A stretch of DNA of 64,000 nt from Velthaea sp965214335 (GTDB taxonomy: Bacteria; Vulcanimicrobiota; Vulcanimicrobiia; Vulcanimicrobiales; Vulcanimicrobiaceae). Positions 26,798-35,947 of this stretch are shown in pieces; the stretch's first letter is position 1, and each line of letters begins with the position of its first letter. A model generated the notes under the pieces. That model was not told the origin of the DNA and searched no databases. It worked only from the letters and a program-made list of their open reading frames with translations. The DNA is taken from assembly GCA_965214335.1 (NCBI GenBank), contig CBDCBO010000005.1, positions 930,001 through 994,000 of the forward strand, written 5' to 3'. The translations under genes were made by a program, and so were the position numbers.

Positions 26798-28137
26798 ACG
26801 GCGCCGCCTCGCCGGCCGCCGGACCCGGCCATTGGACGCACTTCATCGACGAGGTCGTCGCCGGCAATTGGATCGACCCCGAGACGGGAAAGAACGAACG
26901 CGTTCCATACGAGTCGATCGTCATCGAAGATACGCTCGCGGGTCGCGAAGCCGAGCTTGTCGGGGCGCTCAATCTGGGCCGCCGGCTGGCAGTGGTTTGC
27001 GACAAGAATACCTACGAGGTGCTGGGCCGGCGCGTCGAGGCGGCACTCGCGCCGATCGCCGAGTGTACCGCGATCGTGCTCGAACGGCCGCACGCCGATG
27101 CCGCGACCGTGGCGCTGCTGCGCTCGCGCATCGCCGGCGTCGATGCCGTCGTCGCGGTCGGCTCGGGCACGATCAACGACGTCAGCAAATACGCCACGTT
27201 CCTCGACGGTAAGAAATATTGCGTATTCGCGACGGCATCGTCAATGAACGGCTACACGTCGACCACCGCGTCGATCACGCTCGAGTCGGGCTTCAAAGTG
27301 TCGTTCGGCGCGCACGCGCCGCGCGGCGTTTTCGTCGACCTGCGCGTCAATGCGGCGGCTCCCGTGCGGCTCAAATCCGCGGGCCTGGGCGATTCGCTGT
27401 GCCGGCCGACCGCGCAAGTCGATTGGTGGCTGTCGCACCGCCTGTTCGACACGCCGTACTCCTCGCTGCCGTTCCGGTTGCAAGCACGTGACGAACCGCC
27501 GATGCTCGCGCATGCGCCGGGCTTGGCCGGCACCGATATTGCGGCGGTCGGCTATCTGCACCGCATCTTGATCCTGGTGGGCTTCGGCGTCTCGTTCGTG
27601 GGTGCCACGCACCCCGGCTCGATGGGCGAACATCAGATATCGCACTATATCGACTCGTTCGCCGGCGCGCGTCATCCAGGCACGACCCACGGCCAGCAGG
27701 TTGGAGTCGCGTCGCTCACGATGGCGCGTCTGGGGCACGCGCTCTTCGACCGCGACGAACCGCCGCGGGTCCGCCCCACGCGCATCGATCGCGCCGAACT
27801 CGTCGCGCGGCTGGGCGCCGAGAACGCCGACAAGTGCATCGCGGAATGGTCGCTCAAAGCGCTCGACGCGGACGGCGCCGCCGCGCTCAATGCCAAGTTG
27901 GCTCGCCTGTGGCCGGAACTGCGCGCCGAGTGCCGGGCCTTCATGCTGCCCGTCGACACGATGTACGATGCGCTCGCGCGCGCGGGTGGCGCCGTCACGG
28001 CCGTAGACCTCGGCTTGGATCCCGCGTTGTATCGCGAAGCGGTGCGCCACGCCCGCGAGATGCGCAACCGGTATTCGGTCCTCGACCTCCTGGCCGACTC
28101 GGGTCAGCTCGACGCGCTCGTCGAACGCGAAACGTAA
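26794..28137 (+). CDS. sn-glycerol-1-phosphate dehydrogenase-like (AraM/EgsA family)
   Basis: 447-residue iron-containing-alcohol-dehydrogenase-like enzyme. The NAD-binding GSGTINDVSKYATF is near residue 129, SMNGYTSTTASI near 151, and metal-ligand segments GSMGEHQISHYID near 272 and GTTHGQQVG near 290. AraM of Bacillus makes sn-glycerol-1-phosphate from DHAP with NADH. Relatives in sugar operons may act in the reverse direction or on other polyol phosphates. It overlaps the aldolase fusion by four bases and the HAD gene by one (TAATG). The occurrence next to a HAD phosphatase mirrors araL-araM. Confidence 0.88.
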   Translation: MNGAASPAAGPGHWTHFIDEVVAGNWIDPETGKNERVPYESIVIEDTLAGREAELVGALNLGRRLAVVCDKNTYEVLGRRVEAALAPIAECTAIVLERPHADAATVALLRSRIAGVDAVVAVGSGTINDVSKYATFLDGKKYCVFATASSMNGYTSTTASITLESGFKVSFGAHAPRGVFVDLRVNAAAPVRLKSAGLGDSLCRPTAQVDWWLSHRLFDTPYSSLPFRLQARDEPPMLAHAPGLAGTDIAAVGYLHRILILVGFGVSFVGATHPGSMGEHQISHYIDSFAGARHPGTTHGQQVGVASLTMARLGHALFDRDEPPRVRPTRIDRAELVARLGAENADKCIAEWSLKALDADGAAALNAKLARLWPELRAECRAFMLPVDTMYDALARAGGAVTAVDLGLDPALYREAVRHAREMRNRYSVLDLLADSGQLDALVERET

Positions 28138-28931
28138 TGCTGCCGTTGGACAAGCTGCGCGCCGCGATTCCGGGCCGTCCGCTGGGCGTGTTCACCGATA
28201 TCGACGACACGCTGACGACCGACGGCTATCTGCCCGCCGCCGTATACGCCGCGCTCGAGCGACTGCAGACCGCCGGCATCTGGGTCATCCCGGTCACCGG
28301 ACGTCCGGCGGGTTGGTGCGACATGATCGCGCGCTTCTGGCCCGTCGACGGCGTGGTCGGTGAAAACGGCGCGTTCTACTTTCGCTACGACCGCGAAGCG
28401 CGGCGGATGGTGCGGCGGTACGCCGTCGATTCCGCCGCACGCGAACGGGATCGCGGACGCCTGCATGCGCTCGGCGCGCAGATCACGGCCGAGATTCCGG
28501 GTTGCGCGATCGCCGCGGATCAAGGCTATCGCGAGTCCGATCTGGCGATCGATTTCGCCGAGGACGTCGGGCCGCTTCCGCAAAGCAGTATCGATGCGAT
28601 CGTGGCCGCCTTCGCCGCCGCCGGGGCCACGGCGAAGGTCTCGTCGATTCACGTGAACGGCTGGTTCGGCAGCTACGATAAGTCGGCGATGACGCGGCGC
28701 TTCGCGCGCGAGGTGCTGCACGCCGACCTCGATGCCGATAACGAACGTTTCATCTTCGTTGGCGACAGTCCGAACGACGCGCCGATGTTCGCCTATTTTC
28801 GCAACGCGTGCGGCGTGGGCAACGTGCGCTACTACGCCGGCCGCATGACGCACCTGCCGCGCTTCGTCGCCGAAGCGCGCGGCGGCGACGGTTTTCTCGC
28901 AATCGTGGACGCGCTGTTGGAGCAGCAGTGA
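28137..28931 (+). CDS. HAD-superfamily sugar-phosphate phosphatase
   Basis: 264-residue HAD hydrolase with a type II cap. Motif I FTDIDDTLTTDG is near residue 19, motif II VTGRP near 54, the lysine in SYDKSAMT near 182, and motif IV GDSPNDAPMF near 207. These keep all four catalytic elements of a phosphatase. The start is ATG 28137, overlapping the upstream stop (TAATG); an open frame further upstream is a shadow of the dehydrogenase gene. It overlaps the kinase gene by four bases. Substrate is probably a sugar- or polyol-phosphate, perhaps as overflow control, as proposed for AraL. Confidence 0.85.
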   Translation: MLPLDKLRAAIPGRPLGVFTDIDDTLTTDGYLPAAVYAALERLQTAGIWVIPVTGRPAGWCDMIARFWPVDGVVGENGAFYFRYDREARRMVRRYAVDSAARERDRGRLHALGAQITAEIPGCAIAADQGYRESDLAIDFAEDVGPLPQSSIDAIVAAFAAAGATAKVSSIHVNGWFGSYDKSAMTRRFAREVLHADLDADNERFIFVGDSPNDAPMFAYFRNACGVGNVRYYAGRMTHLPRFVAEARGGDGFLAIVDALLEQQ

Positions 28932-30484
28932 GCGCGCCGAGCGCCAAAGATCTCGTGATCGGCATCGATAGCTCCACCCAGAGCACCAAGGCGATCGCCT
29001 TTGACGCGCGCGGCACCGTCGTTGCATCGGGCAGCGCGCCGATCCCGCTGTTTTCGCCCGCGCCGGGGTGTTACGAGCAAGACGCGGCCGACTGGTGGAC
29101 GTCACTGTGCGCCGCGCTGGCTGACGTGCTGCGCAGCGTCGACGCGAATCGCATCGCTGCACTCGCCATTGCGAACCAGCGGGAAACGACGGTGTGCCTC
29201 GGCGCCGACGGACGGCCGGTCCGGCGCGCGCTGGTGTGGCTCGACGAGCGCGCGCGTGAAGAGCTGCCGCTGCTCGCCGCCGCGCTCGGCGCCGAGACGA
29301 TCCACCGCATCACCGGCAAGCCGCTCGACCTGACGCCGGCACTCGGACGGATCGCGTGGCTGCGCAGTCACGAACCGCAGACCTACGCCCGTACCGCCGT
29401 GTTCTCCGACGTACAAGCGTACCTCATCGAACGCCTCACGGGCACGATTGTGACGAGCTGGGCGAGTGCCGATCCGTCGGGTCTGTTCGACGTGCAAACG
29501 CGTCGCTGGTCCGAACCGATCCTGGACTACTTGAACCTGACGCCGCTGCGGCTGCCGCCCGTCGTCGCGCCGGGTACGCGCGTGGGTTCGGTCCGCGCCG
29601 ATGTCGCGCAAGCGTGCGGCCTTGCGGCGGGGACGCCCGTCATCGCCGCGGCCGGCGACGGTCAGTGCGGCGGGCTCGCGACCAACTGCGTGTCGCCGGG
29701 CCGGGCGTATTTAAATTTAGGCACCGCGATCGTATCAGGCGTGTGGTCGCAAACGTACGAGTGGGCGCGTGATTGGCGCACGCTGCTGTCGGCCAGCGCC
29801 GACGGCTACATCCTTGAAACCGTACAGCGCAGCGGCGCATTTCTGATCAACTGGTTCACCTCGACCTTCGGTTCCGCCGATGTCGGCGCCGACGTGTTCG
29901 CCGATCTCGAACGCGGCGCGTCGCGCGTGCCGATCGGCGCCGACGGGTTGTTGGTGCTGCCGTATCTTTCGGGCTGCATGAACCCGCATTGGGATCCCGA
30001 CGCACGCGGCTGTTTCATCGGCGTCAACGCGTCACACGGCCGGTATCACTTCTACCGCGCGATCCTTGAGGGACTCACCCTGGAAAGCGCGCGCGCCGCG
30101 GTCGCGATCGAAGCGACCGGCATCGCGATCGATGAGTTCGTGACGATCGGCGGCGGGGCAAAGAGCCGGCTGTGGGTGCAACTCGTCGCCGACGCGACGA
30201 ATCGGCCCGTCCTGATTTGCGAGACCGTCGAAGCATCGGCACTCGGCGCGGCGATGCTCGCCGCGTACGGCGCGGGCTGGTACGCGAACATCGCACAAGC
30301 CGCCGCCGCGATGAGCGGCCGAACCCAGCGCGTCGAGCCGGATGCCGGGCGCGCGCGGCGCTACCGCGAACTCATGGCGATCCACGGCGATCTCTACGCA
30401 GCGAACGCCGCCACATTCGCAGCGCTCAAACGCTTCATCGGTACGCCCGCAGCAGAACCCGCCGCAACCGTCAGCCCGATCTGA
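28928..30484 (+). CDS. FGGY-family carbohydrate kinase
   Basis: 518-residue ATP-dependent sugar or polyol kinase. The N-terminal phosphate loop IGIDSSTQSTKAIAFD is near residue 11, AIANQRETT near 79 resembles glycerol kinase, and AAAGDGQCGGLA, NLGTAIVSG and TIGGGAKSRLW near 404 are in the second half. The start is GTG 28928 in a GTGA overlap with the phosphatase stop. FGGY members include glycerol, xylulose, ribulose and erythritol kinases; this one cannot be assigned by eye. It ends the catabolic operon and would generate the phosphorylated substrate used by the aldolase or GlpD-like enzyme. Confidence 0.9.
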   Translation: MSAPSAKDLVIGIDSSTQSTKAIAFDARGTVVASGSAPIPLFSPAPGCYEQDAADWWTSLCAALADVLRSVDANRIAALAIANQRETTVCLGADGRPVRRALVWLDERAREELPLLAAALGAETIHRITGKPLDLTPALGRIAWLRSHEPQTYARTAVFSDVQAYLIERLTGTIVTSWASADPSGLFDVQTRRWSEPILDYLNLTPLRLPPVVAPGTRVGSVRADVAQACGLAAGTPVIAAAGDGQCGGLATNCVSPGRAYLNLGTAIVSGVWSQTYEWARDWRTLLSASADGYILETVQRSGAFLINWFTSTFGSADVGADVFADLERGASRVPIGADGLLVLPYLSGCMNPHWDPDARGCFIGVNASHGRYHFYRAILEGLTLESARAAVAIEATGIAIDEFVTIGGGAKSRLWVQLVADATNRPVLICETVEASALGAAMLAAYGAGWYANIAQAAAAMSGRTQRVEPDAGRARRYRELMAIHGDLYAANAATFAALKRFIGTPAAEPAATVSPI

Positions 30485-30759
30485 CGAGCGCCGCGGCGGC
30501 GTCGCCCGTGCGCGGCACCGCGTCCGCGGAGCCGTTCGCATTCGGCAGATTCGGCGGCGCGGTGTGTGTTTTGTGCGCATCATCGGCACGCTTGGCGGCG
30601 GAGCACGGCGCGCAGACCGCCTTGCAACGAGCGTTAGTCAGCGGGAAAAACTGCCGAGCGACACAAACGGCGTTATCTAGCGCCGCACAGACCGGAGGCC
30701 CGAAACATGGCAGTTTTGTCCGCGACATTTTGCTTAACGCGTCACGGGCGCAACGCCGT

Positions 30760-31728
30760 ATGAGCCAGAGCGCGCGCCTGCCGCTGGGCAATTTGCCTGA
30801 CACGCGCTATCCCGACCCGCGCATCGAAGTGCTCGACAAACGCTTCAAACACAAGATCGGCAATGCCGCAATCGAGCGCATCGCGACCGGCTTTCGTTGG
30901 GCCGAGGGGCCGGTGTATTTCCCGGACGGCCGTTATCTTCTGTGGAGCGACATTCCGAATAACCGCATCATGCGTTGGCTTGAAGACGATGGCCACGTCA
31001 GCGTTTTTCGGTCGCCCTCGCACCATGCCAACGGCAATACGCGCGATCGTCAAGGTCGCCTCGTTACGTGCGAGCACGGCGCGCGGCGCGTTACGCGCAC
31101 CGAACATGATGGCTCGATCACCGTCATTCTCGCGATGGTCGACGGCAAGCCGCTCAATGCACCGAACGACGTGGTCGTCGCGGCGGACGGTGCCATTTGG
31201 TTCACCGATCCCGGATACGGTATTCTGACCGACTACGAAGGCGCGCAAAGCGAATTTGAACTACCGGTGCGCGTCTATCGGGTCGATCCGGTCAGCGGTG
31301 CGCACAGCGTCGTCGCCGATGACTTCGTGCGGCCCAACGGATTGGCGTTTTCACCTGATGAACGCAAGCTCTATATCGTTGACAGCGGGATCACGCATGG
31401 CGGGCCGGCACATATTCGCGTGTTCGATGTCGAGGGGTCCGCGCTACGCAACGGAACGATCTTCGCCGAGGATTTCGCGCCCGGCTTGACCGACGGCATC
31501 CGGGTCGACGTCGAGGGCAATGTGTGGGCCAGCATGGGCTGGGGCGACGCGCGCGAAGACGGCGTGCGTTGCTATCTGCCCACTGGCGAGCTGGTCGGTA
31601 AGATTCACTTGCCCGAAGGCTGCGCCAACGTGTGCTTCGGCGGCCAGCGGAAGAACCGGCTGTTTATGGCAGCCGGTACGTCGGTGTATGCGTTGTACGT
31701 TCATGCGCGTGGAGCGTCCCGCCCCTGA
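30760..31728 (+). CDS. SMP-30/gluconolactonase/LRE-family lactonase
   Basis: 322-residue six-bladed beta-propeller hydrolase of sugar lactones, divalent-metal dependent. Metal ligands are the Glu in FRWAEGPVYF near residue 48, the Asn in NAPNDVVV near 137 and Asn/Asp in RPNGLAFS near 191 and VDSGI. ATG 30760 is chosen because the longer upstream frame (from 30172) overlaps the kinase gene in another frame. No signal peptide, so cytosolic. It is convergent with the ribose-type importer and likely part of the same sugar-oxidation neighbourhood: dehydrogenase to lactone to acid. Confidence 0.88.
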   Translation: MSQSARLPLGNLPDTRYPDPRIEVLDKRFKHKIGNAAIERIATGFRWAEGPVYFPDGRYLLWSDIPNNRIMRWLEDDGHVSVFRSPSHHANGNTRDRQGRLVTCEHGARRVTRTEHDGSITVILAMVDGKPLNAPNDVVVAADGAIWFTDPGYGILTDYEGAQSEFELPVRVYRVDPVSGAHSVVADDFVRPNGLAFSPDERKLYIVDSGITHGGPAHIRVFDVEGSALRNGTIFAEDFAPGLTDGIRVDVEGNVWASMGWGDAREDGVRCYLPTGELVGKIHLPEGCANVCFGGQRKNRLFMAAGTSVYALYVHARGASRP

Positions 31729-31842
31729 AGTGGTGGGCTTTCGGGCAACGAACCGACATTCGACGTTCGAGCCGGCCCGCCGGAATGGTCGCTCACAACC
31801 ATCCGGCGGACAGCGAATGAAATGGGCAGCGTTACGTGGGTG

Positions 31843-32907
31843 TTACTTCGCACCCCAAATGGACTTGTAATGGTCGCGGTAGCCGTTGCTTGGATCGTAG
31901 ATGTTGTCCGGGCCGCCCTCTTCGCCGATGTTGGCTTTGGCCACCACATGCGCTTTGGTCACAAAGCCGCTCGGCGGCGCGCCCGCTAACGCGCGATTGA
32001 GTTCGTCAACGGCTTGCCAGCCCTGCAGATTGAGCGGCTCGGGCACGGTTGCGAACTGATACTGGCCGTCGCGAATTCGGCTGTAGGCGGAAACGCTGCC
32101 GTCGCCGGCCGACGCGAATTTCGGCGGACCATCGGCCGGCACACCGGCCGAACGCAGCGCCGGCGCGGCAAAGTCGAAGTACAAGTCGTTGATGGCTAGC
32201 ATCCAATTCAACTTTGCACCGTACCGTTGCTTGAGCGAAACGGCAAGTTGGGGCATACGTTGCGACGCTTCGGCAATTGGCGAATCAACGTATTCGAGCA
32301 CGCTGCAGCCTTTACAGGCTTGAATTGTTTGCTGCATGACTTTGGCTTTGCGTACGGCCAGCGCGTACTGCGAATCGGTGAAGATCACGACGTTGGCGGC
32401 GCCGTGCGTTTGGTCGATGACATATTTCGCGGTCGTCTGAGCGACGTCGTCGGGATTCGTTTCAACGTTGGTGAACACTTTGGGATCGGCGATCGGGCCG
32501 GGTTTGGGACCGGCCCGGATGCCGACGACTTTGATGCCGAGTGAGTTGGCGCGGTCGAGCGCCGTCTTTTGACTTACGGCGTCGACGCCGCCGAGAATGA
32601 TGCCGTCGGGCTTGAGCGCGATTGCTTGACCCAAGGCCGTTACTTGGCCCGAAACGGTACCTTGACCGTCGATGATCTGCGCGCGCCATCCGATAGCCTT
32701 CGCCGCCTCGATGACACCGTTTCCGGCACCCAGCGATCCGCCGTTCTTTTGGTCGGTCGATAAGTAAATGATGAATTTGCCGGTCTGCGCTTTCGGGCCG
32801 GTCGTTGGACCATCCCAGCTAGACGCTGCTCGCGAGCCGGCGAAACCGCACAGCACGAAGCTGACGGCGGCGAGCAAAATAGCGACGCTGCGCGCGATGG
32901 ATCTCAT
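31843..32907 (-). CDS. ribose-type ABC transporter sugar-binding protein (RbsB-like)
   Basis: 354-residue periplasmic binding protein of the Peripla_BP_4/LacI fold. Signal peptide of about 27 residues ends AGSRA-AS. Core motifs are TDQKNGGSLGAGNGVIEAAKAIGW and LKPDGIILGGVDA. ATG 32907 has AGGAGC seven bases upstream; a longer upstream frame is a shadow of the permease. It overlaps the permease gene by four bases and is the last gene of the importer operon. Ligand is unknown; a CxxC pair near residue 195 (ACKGCSV) is unusual for the family. Confidence 0.88.
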   Translation of the reverse strand: MRSIARSVAILLAAVSFVLCGFAGSRAASSWDGPTTGPKAQTGKFIIYLSTDQKNGGSLGAGNGVIEAAKAIGWRAQIIDGQGTVSGQVTALGQAIALKPDGIILGGVDAVSQKTALDRANSLGIKVVGIRAGPKPGPIADPKVFTNVETNPDDVAQTTAKYVIDQTHGAANVVIFTDSQYALAVRKAKVMQQTIQACKGCSVLEYVDSPIAEASQRMPQLAVSLKQRYGAKLNWMLAINDLYFDFAAPALRSAGVPADGPPKFASAGDGSVSAYSRIRDGQYQFATVPEPLNLQGWQAVDELNRALAGAPPSGFVTKAHVVAKANIGEEGGPDNIYDPSNGYRDHYKSIWGAK

Positions 32908-33950
32908 GTGGATGCTCCTTGTGGTGCGGTGGGCGCACTTGGCGTGTCGCCCGCTGATGGAATCGGGGCCGGCGGGCCGGCGACGGCGACGCGTAGACGG
33001 CGGCGCGCGAAGTAACCCGCGAGGCCGACGGCGACGATGAGGGTGAGTCCGTTGAAGAGTGGCTCGACGAAGAATGACGCGCCCATTTGTTGGATGCCGG
33101 AGATTCCGACGGCGAGAATTAAAACCGCGATGAGCGTGCCCCACACGTTCACGCGTCCCGGCCGCACCGAAGTCGAACCGAGCAGCGCGCCGACAAATGC
33201 CGGTAAGAGATACTCCGGACCAATGTTGCTCTGACCGACTTGCAATTTTGCGGCGAGCACGATGCCGGCAATCGCGGTGACGACGCCCGACGACACGAAG
33301 GCGCCGATAACGTAACGGTCGATGGGAATGCCGATCAACTCCGCCGCCCGTTCGTTGGAGCCGATCGCATACAAATAGCGTCCGATCGGCAGATACTCGA
33401 AGGCGATCCACAGCAGGACGGCCAGTGCCAGAACGTACAGCGCCGGAATTGGAATCGCGAGCGGCGCCGCGCCGTTGATGGCGACGAACGGCGCCGGCAA
33501 AGCGCCGCTAATTTGCTGACCGCCGGTGTACCATTCGGAAATAGCGTACAGAATCGTCCCGACACCGAGCGTCGCGATGAACGAGTCGATTTTCGCGCGG
33601 CGCACGAGCAGGCCGTTGACGAGTCCGATGCCTGCGCCGAGCGCAATGACGATCGCGATGGCGAGCGGCCAAGGTACGCCCGATTTCACTTGCAGGCCGA
33701 CGGCGAGAATGTGCGCCAAGCCGATGCCGTAGCCGATCGAAAGATCGAATTGCCCGGCGGAAATAACGATCATTTCGGCTAGTGCCAAAAATGCGATGGT
33801 CGACCGGTCGGACAGGATTGATTGTGCGGTCAGCAGGGTTGGAAACGTGTTGGGCAGCACGGCCGAAAAAACGATCACCAGGACGACGGTGATCAGTAAT
33901 AGGCCTTGGTTTGCGATCAGCTTGGAAACGGTCGAGCCGGTGCGGTTCAT
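32904..33950 (-). CDS. ribose-type ABC transporter permease (RbsC-like)
   Basis: 348-residue inner-membrane permease of the BPD_transp_2 family with about ten helices. Family segments are MIVISAGQFDLSIGYGIGLAHIL near residue 60, FIATLGVGTILYAIS near 124 and LGSTSVRPGRVNVWGT near 258. The C-terminal 25 residues are a Pro/Ala-rich tail. It overlaps both neighbours by four bases in an ATPase-permease-binding protein order. Confidence 0.92.
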   Translation of the reverse strand: MNRTGSTVSKLIANQGLLLITVVLVIVFSAVLPNTFPTLLTAQSILSDRSTIAFLALAEMIVISAGQFDLSIGYGIGLAHILAVGLQVKSGVPWPLAIAIVIALGAGIGLVNGLLVRRAKIDSFIATLGVGTILYAISEWYTGGQQISGALPAPFVAINGAAPLAIPIPALYVLALAVLLWIAFEYLPIGRYLYAIGSNERAAELIGIPIDRYVIGAFVSSGVVTAIAGIVLAAKLQVGQSNIGPEYLLPAFVGALLGSTSVRPGRVNVWGTLIAVLILAVGISGIQQMGASFFVEPLFNGLTLIVAVGLAGYFARRRLRVAVAGPPAPIPSAGDTPSAPTAPQGAST

Positions 33951-35452
33951 GCGACGCGTCCGGCGCCGGTGACGAGTGCCGTCAACGTCCGCAGGTTCAT
34001 CGCGTTGCCGCCCACCTCATCGACAATCTGACCGTAGCGGAAGATCAGCGCGCGATTGCAAACACCGGCAATCTCTTCAAGGTCGCTGGAAACCAAGATC
34101 ACGCCTAAGCCTGATTCACGTGTGAGGGCGGCGGCTAACGTGGCGTAGATTTCGGCTTTCGCGCCGACGTCGACGCCTTGCGTCGGTTCTTCGAGCACGA
34201 GTAGGGCATGACCGATGGCAACCGTGCGCGCAACGACGACTTTCTGTTGGTTGCCACCGGAGAGCGTGCTTACGACGCGCTCGGGATCGCGCGGCCGCAC
34301 GTCGTAGCGCTCGACAATCTCCGCCGCGACTTCACGCTCTTGTTTCCACGACTGCAACGTGGTGATATGGCGCCCGCGGGCCGCCGGATTGAGAAACAGA
34401 TTCTCTTGCACGCACAACCCGACGGCGAGGCTCTCTTCCTGACGTTTGCTGGAGATGAAACCGATACCGTAGGCAATCGCGGCGGCGGGCGAAGTGGGGG
34501 CGATAACGCTGCCGTGAAGCCGGATGGTGCCGCTCGAAATCGGCAAGATACCGGCGATTGCGCGGCCGATTTCATCTTGCCCCGCACCGCGCAATCCGGT
34601 GAGTCCGACCATCTCTCCGGCACGCACGGCGATCGAAACGGGGCCGGCACCGGGAACCGTCAAGTTTTCGATTTCAAGCACGGCTTGGGCCTCGGGATGG
34701 AGCGGCTTGACGAACACGTCGGCCGGTGGACGGCCTACGATCATGAGAACCAACTCGCCCGGTGTCGTCGCATCGAGCCCGCACGTTGCGACTTTTTTTC
34801 CGTCCCGCAGTACCGTAACGCGATCGGCAATCCGGAAAACTTCGTCGAGCCGGTGACTGACGTAAATCATGCCGACCCCGCGTTCACGCAGCCGGGCGAG
34901 CACGCCGAATAGCCGCGCGACGTCGGCCTCCGGCAAACTGGCCGTCGGCTCGTCTAAAACCAGTAATTGGGCGTCGCCGGCGAGTGCCCGCGCGATCGCG
35001 ACCATCGATTTATCGGTCGCGCGCAACTGCGCCACGGGAAGTTCGGGATCGAGTGAGCTGCCGACGAGTTCGAGCGCTTTTTTGGCGCGCTCGCGCAGGG
35101 CGGCCCAATCGATAATTCCGCTCCGGCGCGGATAGCCGCGCACGAGCCCGATGTTCTCGGCAATCGTCATCGCATCGATCAGGCCGAGATCCTGATGGAT
35201 GAAGCTGATTTCCGGCTGGTCGATGCTGGTATCGATGACCCGGCCCGCGAGCGTGATGACCCCCGCGTCGGGCCGATGCACGCCCGCGAGCGTCTTGATC
35301 AGCGTCGATTTACCCGCGCCGTTGCCGCCCAGTAACGCGTGAATCTCACCGCGGCGCACGTCAAAATCGACGCTATTTAAGGCTTGCGTCCCGCCCAGTC
35401 GTTTCGAGAGTCCGACGATGTCGAGAAGTGGAGAAGCTCGGTCGATGATCAC
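33947..35452 (-). CDS. ribose-type ABC transporter ATPase, duplicated (RbsA-like)
   Basis: 501-residue ATPase with two ABC domains, as in all RbsA/XylG proteins. Domain 1 has Walker A GGNGAGKST near residue 38, signature-like LRATDKSMVAIARAL and Walker B LLVLDEPTASLPEAD near 165. Domain 2 has a degenerate Walker A (GLRGAGQDE near 280), signature LSGGNQQKVVVA near 395 and Walker B LLVLEEPTQGVD, with the usual Glu in place of Asp. It leads the importer operon. Being a RbsA type with two domains, it would not serve the CUT1 permeases at 19.5-21.3 kb. Confidence 0.93.
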   Translation of the reverse strand: MIIDRASPLLDIVGLSKRLGGTQALNSVDFDVRRGEIHALLGGNGAGKSTLIKTLAGVHRPDAGVITLAGRVIDTSIDQPEISFIHQDLGLIDAMTIAENIGLVRGYPRRSGIIDWAALRERAKKALELVGSSLDPELPVAQLRATDKSMVAIARALAGDAQLLVLDEPTASLPEADVARLFGVLARLRERGVGMIYVSHRLDEVFRIADRVTVLRDGKKVATCGLDATTPGELVLMIVGRPPADVFVKPLHPEAQAVLEIENLTVPGAGPVSIAVRAGEMVGLTGLRGAGQDEIGRAIAGILPISSGTIRLHGSVIAPTSPAAAIAYGIGFISSKRQEESLAVGLCVQENLFLNPAARGRHITTLQSWKQEREVAAEIVERYDVRPRDPERVVSTLSGGNQQKVVVARTVAIGHALLVLEEPTQGVDVGAKAEIYATLAAALTRESGLGVILVSSDLEEIAGVCNRALIFRYGQIVDEVGGNAMNLRTLTALVTGAGRVA

Positions 35453-35586
35453 GATAACCGGATGCGCCGCACCTTCTGCGCGAGCCGAACTGCGCTGGAA
35501 AATGGTTCTTTCCGGATGTGCGGCGTGACATTCTTCAAGTCCTTGCCAAGCGTCCGCTTGTCAAAAACCGCTTGCGCGGCGCTCCG

Positions 35587-35868
35587 TTAGGTAGCGAGCT
35601 TCGGCGCGAGCGCTTCGATCGCGGTCAAACGCTCGCGAACGACATAGCGGTGTAATGCGTGTTTCGGTACGATGTACGTGTCGCCGGCGCGCAACCAACG
35701 CGTATGGCCATCGAGCGTAAGTTCAACGACGCCTTTGACGACATATCCCAGCGTCTCGTATTCACACGTTTCGGCCGGCTTATCGGCGTTTGGTTCTTCT
35801 TCGCGCCAGACGCGCAGCGTGCAATGCTCGCCGTGTTCGAGAAGTGTTTCCGTCGGTGCGTCGGCCAT
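35587..35868 (-). CDS. small cupin-domain protein
   Basis: 93-residue single-domain cupin with TCEYETLGYVVKGVVELTLDGH and LRAGDTYIVPKHALHRYVV, the two conserved cupin motifs with the distal His. Motif 1 has Cys-Glu rather than the usual His-x-His, so metal binding is doubtful. Such proteins often bind sugars or act in cell-surface sugar metabolism. It lies alone between the ribose importer and the SDR pair, all on the minus strand. Confidence 0.75.
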   Translation of the reverse strand: MADAPTETLLEHGEHCTLRVWREEEPNADKPAETCEYETLGYVVKGVVELTLDGHTRWLRAGDTYIVPKHALHRYVVRERLTAIEALAPKLAT

Positions 35869-35947
35869 AGCGTGGTTATACCCGCTTTCACCGAGGCTCG
35901 CGAGCGGCCGGTGCTTCGTTGCGTGTGAGCCGGCTATGCCGCCGCGA

